Positions 1 through 4,380 of a DNA stretch of 5,690 bases are shown here, piece after piece. The notes beneath the pieces are model-generated. The model searched no databases. It saw only the letters and a list, made by a program, of their open reading frames with translations, and was not told the DNA's origin. Origin of the DNA: an uncultured Bacilli bacterium (GTDB taxonomy: Bacteria; Bacillota_I; Bacilli_A; RF39; UBA660); the NCBI GenBank assembly GCA_934130485.1, contig CAKOYE010000057.1, forward strand, positions 1 through 5,690, given 5' to 3'. How positions within the stretch are numbered: the stretch's first letter is position 1; each line of letters begins with the position of its first letter. The position numbers and the translations under genes are program-made.

Positions 1-1227
1 TGCTTGACAGTTTTAGCACGTGGCAAATCAGAAGAAATCGAGAAAATAATAAAATTATTAAGAAATGAAAATATAGAGATAAGAAAATGTTTGACGGTTT
101 TAGCTTTTGGCAAATCAGAAGAAATCGAGAAAATAATAAAATTATTAAGAAATGAAAAAATAGAAGTAAGAAATTGCTTGTCAGTTTTAGCTTATGGCAA
201 ATCAAAAGAAATAGAGAAAATAATAAAATTATTAAGAAATGAAAATATAGAGATAAGAAAATGTTTAACAGTATTAGCTCAAGGCAAATCAGAAGAAATC
301 GAGAAAATAATAAAATTATTAAGAAATGAAAATATAGAGATAAGAAAATGTTTAACAGTATTAGCCCAAGGCAAATCAGAAGAAATCGAGAAAATAATAA
401 AACTACTAAAGGATGAAAATATAAATTTAACAAATATAAAAGAATACAATATGAATTATATATTTTATGAATTTAAATATGATGATCTAAAAAATATTCT
501 TTTACATAGAAAAGATATGTATAGTGATGATGATATAAAATTATATATTAAGTTAAAATATTCAATAAATTGCTATTACGATAAGCAAAAACTTGATGAA
601 ATTTGTAATAATTTGAATATTAACATTTCAAAAATAATAGATATATTTAAAACAAAAAATACGGTTTTAAATGAAATCTTGACTAAAAAAATTTATAATG
701 AAAATTTTAAATTATGGATTGGAAAGCAATATAAATGTACCAGTGAACAACTTGAAAAAAACAAGAAAACCATTTTAAAATTATGTATTCGGGTTGCTAA
801 AGTATTTGCAGTACAAAATAATTGTATGCATTTAGAAAAGGACTTTGAAGGTTTTGTTATGGATATTATAATGGAAAAATGTGGAGATCTATTTTACTGT
901 TTTGAAGGAAAAATTTTGGAAGAAGTATTATATTCATATTGTAAAAAATCATTATATAATCATTATGATTCAAATACAAAAACTATTATTGATAATTTAC
1001 ATGGATCTTATGATAATGATACGTCTAACGATGAACAATCAGAAATTTTACAAGATATTGATTTAGAAATCGATGAGAGAGAAAAAATTCAGTATATGAG
1101 CTATTTATTAGAAAATGGTGTCATTGATTTTGAAAATAAAATTAAAAGTAAATATAAAATGAATGATGATGATTACAATGACTTTATAGAAAAAGTAAAA
1201 ACAAAAATATTAAGTAATAAAAATTAG
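1..1227 (+). CDS. Tandem helical-repeat protein with possible sigma-70 region 2-like C-terminal half (5' end outside window)
   Basis: The reading frame is open from the first base, and the first codon (TGC, Cys) matches the last residue of the repeat unit. The window therefore opens inside a repeat array and the true start lies upstream; TTG at 4 is not a credible start. Counting Leu at base 4 as residue 1, residues 1-145 are five 29-residue units, each predicted as a short helix, a loop with a variable residue plus Gly-Lys, and a long amphipathic helix rich in Glu, Lys, Ile and Leu. Residues 146-253 are helical and unique, perhaps starting with a degenerate sixth unit. Residues 254-322 weakly resemble sigma-70 region 2. 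An acidic Asp/Glu-rich linker (about 323-359) and a short helical tail follow. No signal peptide or membrane segment is visible, so it is probably cytoplasmic. I do not recognise a named family. A nucleic-acid-binding regulator is an inference; a protein-binding helical solenoid is the main alternative. Confidence 0.85.
   Translation, partial: CLTVLARGKSEEIEKIIKLLRNENIEIRKCLTVLAFGKSEEIEKIIKLLRNEKIEVRNCLSVLAYGKSKEIEKIIKLLRNENIEIRKCLTVLAQGKSEEIEKIIKLLRNENIEIRKCLTVLAQGKSEEIEKIIKLLKDENINLTNIKEYNMNYIFYEFKYDDLKNILLHRKDMYSDDDIKLYIKLKYSINCYYDKQKLDEICNNLNINISKIIDIFKTKNTVLNEILTKKIYNENFKLWIGKQYKCTSEQLEKNKKTILKLCIRVAKVFAVQNNCMHLEKDFEGFVMDIIMEKCGDLFYCFEGKILEEVLYSYCKKSLYNHYDSNTKTIIDNLHGSYDNDTSNDEQSEILQDIDLEIDEREKIQYMSYLLENGVIDFENKIKSKYKMNDDDYNDFIEKVKTKILSNKN
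4..438 (+). repeat. Five 87-bp in-frame tandem repeats with one hypervariable codon
   Basis: Units start at 4, 91, 178, 265 and 352 and keep the reading frame, each encoding 29 residues. Units 1 and 4 are identical over the 69 bp from repeat residue 7 to 29. Unit 5 matches unit 4 closely over its first 17 codons and then diverges, so it is the last recognisable unit. Codon 6 (19-21, 106-108, 193-195, 280-282, 367-369) reads CGT, TTT, TAT, CAA, CAA, giving Arg, Phe, Tyr, Gln, Gln. The next three codons (GGC AAA TCA, Gly-Lys-Ser) are invariant. Other changes are few and mostly mild: Thr/Ser at 2, Glu/Lys at 10, Asn/Lys at 23, Ile/Val at 26. The array continues beyond the left edge, because the preceding codon fits the end of another unit. 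Confidence 0.95.
763..969 (+). other. Possible sigma-70 region 2-like domain within the repeat protein
   Basis: Residues 254-322 (counting from base 4) follow the outline of sigma-70 region 2, the part that binds the core RNA polymerase clamp. A first helix (ILKLCIRVAKVFA) fits the usual L..R..A..F pattern. A second helix begins D280-F-E-G-F, where the family normally has an acidic D-L-x-Q-E type motif. A later helix (LYSYCKKSLYNHYD, residues 309-322) sits where the family has its L-Y-x-I-x-x-N-x-L-x-D-x-x-R helix. The acidic linker after it also resembles the segment between regions 2 and 4. No convincing region 4 helix-turn-helix is seen after the linker. The match was made by eye and is weak; chance similarity of an AT-rich helical protein is possible. 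Confidence 0.35.
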
Positions 1228-1251
1228 GTTCATTAATTTGAATCTTTTTTT
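1227..1251 (+). terminator. Rho-independent terminator of the repeat-protein gene
   Basis: A 6-bp stem GGTTCA/TGAATC (one G-U pair) with a 6-nt loop TTAATT is followed by seven T. The stem starts at the last base of the TAG stop codon. This separates the repeat-protein gene from the lipoprotein operon. Confidence 0.75.
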
Positions 1252-1253
1252 GT

Positions 1254-1281
1254 TTGAAAAAATAATTTTATATGTTAAAAT
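1254..1281 (+). promoter_or_regulatory. Sigma-A type promoter with extended -10, for the lipoprotein-MBOAT-DHHW operon
   Basis: TTGAAA (1254-1259) and TAAAAT (1276-1281) are 16 bp apart and each differs from consensus by one base. A TGT just before the -10 gives an extended -10 element. Transcription would start near 1288, leaving a leader of about 100 nt before the lipoprotein start. It lies directly after the terminator of the preceding gene, as expected for a new transcription unit. Chance matches are common in such AT-rich sequence, but the combination of both boxes, TGn and position is good. Confidence 0.6.
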
Positions 1282-1293
1282 ATTAATAGAATA

Positions 1294-1363
1294 TGATTGT
1301 GTACTTGAGTATTAGTATAATAATTATTATTTTGTATATAATATAAATACTACTACACAATTA
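1294..1363 (+). promoter_or_regulatory. Long inverted repeat in the lipoprotein gene leader
   Basis: The outer arms 1294-1303 (TGATTGTGTA) and 1354-1363 (TACACAATTA) pair over 10 bp with one G-U. Inside them, AGTATT (1308-1313) pairs with AATACT (1346-1351). The centre holds a 14-bp perfect AT palindrome at 1317-1330. If transcription starts near 1288 this would be a folded RNA element in the leader, ending about 15 nt before the ribosome binding site. It could instead be a DNA operator. It lacks a T-run after the stem, so it is not a terminator. It does not match a riboswitch class I can name. Confidence 0.4.
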
Positions 1364-1378
1364 ATAATTCTTAGAATG

Positions 1379-1383
1379 TGAGG
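1379..1383 (+). promoter_or_regulatory. Ribosome binding site that fixes the lipoprotein start
   Basis: TGAGG lies six bases before ATG 1390. A GTG at 1378 is in frame and would add four residues, but it overlaps this site. The same TGTGAGG string precedes proS (4364-4370), which supports its role as a ribosome binding site rather than coding sequence. Confidence 0.8.
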
Positions 1384-1389
1384 AATTTT

Positions 1390-1851
1390 ATGAAAAAATT
1401 TAAACTTTTAGGTAGTGTTGCATTAATTTTATGTGTTTTCTTAACAGGATGTGGTAAAACTAAAAATATTGAAGGTTCTTTAACAGATATTATGGACAAG
1501 GTTTATGAGTCAGTAAAAGATGATATGCCTGAGTTAGTAAACACTAAATTAAATGATGACAATATTGAGTATTTTTTAGGTACAAGTGATATTGATTATA
1601 AAGAAGGTTTAGCTAGTGAACCGTTTATTAATGCAATTGCGCATTCCGTTGTTTTAATTCGTATGAATGATGGTGCTGATATTGAAGCTACTAAAACAAA
1701 AATAAAAAATTCAGTAAATCCTAGAAAATGGATTTGTGTTGAGGTTAATGAAAATGATGTTATTGTAGATAGTAAAGGCAATTTAATAATTTTGATAATG
1801 GTAAATGATGACGCTAAAAAAATAGATGAATCATTTCAAAATTTAAAATAA
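1390..1851 (+). CDS. Small lipoprotein, probable DUF4358 family
   Basis: A 153-residue secreted lipoprotein. Residues 1-20 form a lipoprotein signal peptide (basic MKKFK, hydrophobic core), with lipobox L-T-G-C and the lipidated Cys at residue 21. The mature part is compact, mixed alpha/beta and acidic. Landmarks are P78 to M92 (AIAHSVVLIRM, a likely central strand), a DGAD turn, P111-R-K-W114 and a C-terminal hydrophobic strand near residues 130-140. This pattern fits what I recall of DUF4358 domain lipoproteins of Bacillota, whose molecular role is unknown and which are often found beside MBOAT and DHHW genes, as here. The start is ATG 1390, preceded by TGAGG. It is the first gene of the likely operon and ends in a hairpin that overlaps its stop codon. 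The lipoprotein call is firm; the family name is moderately sure. Confidence 0.85.
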   Translation: MKKFKLLGSVALILCVFLTGCGKTKNIEGSLTDIMDKVYESVKDDMPELVNTKLNDDNIEYFLGTSDIDYKEGLASEPFINAIAHSVVLIRMNDGADIEATKTKIKNSVNPRKWICVEVNENDVIVDSKGNLIILIMVNDDAKKIDESFQNLK

Positions 1852-1870
1852 TCCTTATTTAGGATTTTTT
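1850..1870 (+). terminator. Hairpin plus T-run overlapping stop codon and containing the MBOAT ribosome binding site (partial terminator or attenuator)
   Basis: AATCCT (1850-1855) pairs with AGGATT (1861-1866) around a 5-nt loop, with a run of six T at 1865-1870. The stem begins within the TAA stop of the lipoprotein gene (1849-1851). Its 3' arm contains AGGA (1861-1864), the only ribosome-binding-like sequence before the MBOAT start at 1876. The structure could terminate some transcripts and also hide the MBOAT site until a ribosome reaching the stop codon opens it. The stem is short, so termination is probably incomplete. Confidence 0.55.
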
Positions 1871-1875
1871 AATTT

Positions 1876-3237
1876 ATGGTTTTTTCAAGTTTAACATTTA
1901 TTTACTTTTTTTTGCCTATACTATTATTTGTCTATTTTATTATTCCTAATAAATTTAAAAGTATTGTTTTAGTTTTATTTAGTTTGGTATTTTATTTTTA
2001 TGGTGAAGGAAAATATATTTTAGTTTTATTGTTAAGTTCTATTATTAATTATTATTTATCTAAAAAAATAACAAATAATAAAAAGTTATTAGTTATTAGC
2101 ATAATATTAAATTTAATACCTTTATTATATTTTAAATATACTATGTTTTTTATTGATATTATGAATAATGTTTTTAATACAAAAATATTTATTCAAAATA
2201 TTGTATTACCTATAGGTATAAGTTTTTTTACATTCCAAAATATTAGTTATTTAGTTGACTCATATAAAGATAAAAATGAAGTTGCTAAAAATTTATTAGA
2301 ATATATTCTTTATATAACTTTTTTTGCGCAGTTAGTTGCAGGCCCAATTGTTAGATTTAGTGAGATAAAAAGTGATATAAATAATAGAAAATTAAATATA
2401 GATAATTTATATATTGGAATAAAAAGATTTATTATTGGTTTAGCTAAAAAGGTAATTTTAGCTAACAATATTGGAATATTAATAAACTATTTAAATAATT
2501 TGAATGGTTCAATTTTACTTTATTGGTTGTTAGCGCTTTCTTATACATTTCAGATTTATTTTGATTTTTCAGGATATTCTGATATGGCAATAGGATTAGG
2601 TCGTATGTTTAATTTTAAGTTCTTAGAAAACTTTAATTATCCATTATCGGCTAGCAGTATTACTGACTTTTGGAGGAAATGGCATATATCTTTATCTAGA
2701 TTTTTTAAAGATTATGTTTATATTCCTTTGGGTGGTAATAGAGTATCTAAAATAAAGCATATTAGAAATATATTAATTGTTTGGCTTTTAACTGGATTTT
2801 GGCATGGAGCAAGTTTTAATTTTATTTTTTGGGGATTATATTTTGGTATTTTATTAATTATAGAAAAATACTTTTTAACTAATTTTTTAGATAAACATAA
2901 AATTTTCGCACATATTTATACATTTATATTAATAATAATAAGTTTCGTAATTTTTAGTATTTCTGATATAAATAGTTTAGTAGTATTTATTAAATCAATG
3001 TTTGGTTCAAACAATTTACCATTTGTAAATTTTGATACTATTTATTATTTAAAAAGTTATTTAGTTTTAATTATTATTTGTTTTGGAGCTTCATTACCAA
3101 TTGTTAAAATATTAAAATTTAAGTCAAATAAAATTATTAACTTTATAGAACCAGTAATATACTTTAGTTTGTTATTTATATCAACAGCTTATTTAGTTGA
3201 TTCAACATTTAATCCATTTTTATATTTTAGATTTTAG
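1876..3237 (+). CDS. Membrane-bound O-acyltransferase (MBOAT), AlgI/PatA/DltB-like
   Basis: A 453-residue polytopic membrane protein. It opens with the usual MBOAT start (V-F-S-S-L-T-F-I-Y-F-F-L-P), and hydrophobic segments lie at roughly 6-24, 28-43, 47-64 and 70-90, with more through to the C-terminus. Family motifs are clear: DFSGYSDMAIGLGRMF, then FWRKWHISLSRFFKDYVYIPLGGNR with H270, and GFWHGASFNFIFWGLYFG with H310, the conserved catalytic His. Known relatives take an acyl group (commonly acetyl) from a cytoplasmic donor and pass it across the membrane to a surface polymer or partner. Length is normal and no key residue is missing. ATG 1876 fits the conserved N-terminus; its weak ribosome binding site lies in the preceding hairpin. 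The next gene starts seven bases after this one, so they are probably co-translated partners, as with AlgI and AlgJ/AlgX. The polymer acylated is unknown; teichoic acid D-alanylation is unlikely because no other dlt genes are seen. Confidence 0.95.
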   Translation: MVFSSLTFIYFFLPILLFVYFIIPNKFKSIVLVLFSLVFYFYGEGKYILVLLLSSIINYYLSKKITNNKKLLVISIILNLIPLLYFKYTMFFIDIMNNVFNTKIFIQNIVLPIGISFFTFQNISYLVDSYKDKNEVAKNLLEYILYITFFAQLVAGPIVRFSEIKSDINNRKLNIDNLYIGIKRFIIGLAKKVILANNIGILINYLNNLNGSILLYWLLALSYTFQIYFDFSGYSDMAIGLGRMFNFKFLENFNYPLSASSITDFWRKWHISLSRFFKDYVYIPLGGNRVSKIKHIRNILIVWLLTGFWHGASFNFIFWGLYFGILLIIEKYFLTNFLDKHKIFAHIYTFILIIISFVIFSISDINSLVVFIKSMFGSNNLPFVNFDTIYYLKSYLVLIIICFGASLPIVKILKFKSNKIINFIEPVIYFSLLFISTAYLVDSTFNPFLYFRF

Positions 3238-3244
3238 GTGATTT

Positions 3245-4327
3245 ATGAGAAAGAAAATTTTTGTTATATTATTTTTTATAATAATTTATTCTTTTATGTT
3301 TTTAAATATATTTTCAAAAAAAGAAACTATTTCAAAATATGAAAGAAGAAAATTAGCTAAATTTCCTAATATTACAATTAATGGATTACTTAATAAAAGT
3401 GTCACTAGTGATATTGATAAATATATTACTGATAATTTTATAATTAGAGATTCCTTTAGAACTTTAAAAATTAAAACAGAATTTTTACTAAATAAAACAG
3501 ATGTTAATGATTTGTTTTATTACAAAAATCATTATTTTAAATTTGAAAATAATTATGATGAAAAACAAATTAATAAATTTGTTCAAAAAATGAACTATAT
3601 ATATGAAAATTATTTTAATGGTTTTAAAGTTTACTATAGTGTTATACCTGAAAAAAATTATTATATTGACACAAATAAATATAAAAAGTTTGATTATGAT
3701 GGATTATTTAATGAATTAAAAAATATAAATAATAATATAAAGTATATTGATATTACAAATGATATAAAATTAGAAGATTATTATTATACAGATCATCATT
3801 TAAGACAAGATAAAATTTTTGATGCAGTAAAAACATTGTCTATAAATATGAATTTTGAATTTGAAAATAATTTTGAGGTTGAAGAATATGAACCTTTTTA
3901 TGGAACTTATTTTGGACAATTGTTAATAAAAAATAATGGTGAAAAATTATATCTTTTACATAATGATACAATAGATTCTGCTATTGTTTATAATTTAGAA
4001 GATAGTTATAATAAAGTTTATAATTATGAAAAATTAAATGGTGTTGATGGATATGATGTATTTTTAAGTGGTGCTACACCATATATTGAATTAGTTAATA
4101 ATAATACTAATTCTAGTAAGGAATTAATTATTTTTAGAGATTCATATACAAGTTCATTTGCGCCTTTGATGTTAGAGGGTTATAAAAGAATAATTTTGCT
4201 TGATTTAAGATATGCTAGTTTAACTAACTTATTAGATAAAGTTAATATTATAAATGATGATACAGATATTTTATTTTTATATTCTACAAGCTTAATAAAT
4301 GGTAGTGATGTTCTAAAAGTAAAATAA
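3245..4327 (+). CDS. DHHW/AlgX-like membrane-anchored SGNH-fold protein, MBOAT partner
   Basis: A 360-residue protein with one N-terminal membrane anchor (basic MRKK, then hydrophobic to about residue 22) and an extracellular remainder. Residues about 32-75 (ERRKLAKFPNIT..., then DKYITDNFIIRDSFR) match the N-terminal signature of DHHW and AlgJ/AlgX proteins. D183-H184-H185 is the family's Asp-His-His motif, followed here by Leu instead of the usual Trp. F-R-D299-S300-Y-T-S-S-F matches the block carrying the nucleophilic Ser. Relatives act outside the cell with an MBOAT to acetylate exopolysaccharide or wall polymers; by homology this protein completes transfer to the glycan or edits it. The ribosome binding site AGGTGA (3236-3241) overlaps the MBOAT stop codon, indicating translational coupling. 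Substrate is unknown. Family assignment rests on several motifs and on gene order. Confidence 0.85.
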   Translation: MRKKIFVILFFIIIYSFMFLNIFSKKETISKYERRKLAKFPNITINGLLNKSVTSDIDKYITDNFIIRDSFRTLKIKTEFLLNKTDVNDLFYYKNHYFKFENNYDEKQINKFVQKMNYIYENYFNGFKVYYSVIPEKNYYIDTNKYKKFDYDGLFNELKNINNNIKYIDITNDIKLEDYYYTDHHLRQDKIFDAVKTLSINMNFEFENNFEVEEYEPFYGTYFGQLLIKNNGEKLYLLHNDTIDSAIVYNLEDSYNKVYNYEKLNGVDGYDVFLSGATPYIELVNNNTNSSKELIIFRDSYTSSFAPLMLEGYKRIILLDLRYASLTNLLDKVNIINDDTDILFLYSTSLINGSDVLKVK

Positions 4328-4352
4328 AAGTATATATTTTTAGTTATTTACA

Positions 4353-4372
4353 TGCTATAATTATGTGAGGAG
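4353..4372 (+). promoter_or_regulatory. Extended -10 promoter and overlapping ribosome binding site for proS
   Basis: TGC followed by a perfect TATAAT (4356-4361) forms an extended -10. No good -35 is present: the 6-mer 17 bp upstream is TATATT. The expected start falls near 4367-4369, at the edge of the ribosome binding site GTGAGGAG (4365-4372), which lies eight bases before ATG 4381. The leader would be only about 12-14 nt and may keep just the GAGGAG core. No terminator hairpin is seen after the DHHW gene, so read-through from that operon into proS is also possible. Confidence 0.6.
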
Positions 4373-4380
4373 TTGATATT

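Noticed and set aside
4..6. TTG at base 4 as the start of the repeat protein
   Set aside because: It lies inside a repeat unit, the frame is open to the window edge, and the preceding Cys codon fits the end of another unit. No ribosome binding site is visible.
4..438. CRISPR-like array from the regular 87-bp repeats
   Set aside because: The units are contiguous, without spacers, and keep a single open reading frame with protein-level constraint.
881..1066. 61-residue + strand open frame inside the repeat-protein gene
   Set aside because: It lies wholly within the larger gene in another frame, has a biased Ile/Met-rich composition and no recognisable features: a shadow frame.
1316..1342. Two further TATAAT boxes (1316-1321 and 1337-1342) as promoters
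   Set aside because: Neither has a reasonable -35 at 16-18 bp or a TGn directly before it; such boxes arise easily in AT-rich palindromic sequence. The 1254-1281 promoter is better.
1378..1380. GTG at 1378 as the lipoprotein start
   Set aside because: It overlaps the TGAGG ribosome binding site. ATG 1390 gives a standard lipoprotein signal peptide and correct spacing.
1596..1781. 61-residue minus-strand open frame
   Set aside because: It is antisense to the lipoprotein gene, without a recognisable domain or its own signals; the lipoprotein on the + strand has clear family features.
4328..4345. A terminator after the DHHW gene
   Set aside because: There is a T-run at 4337-4341 but only weak A-T pairing before it and no stable stem.
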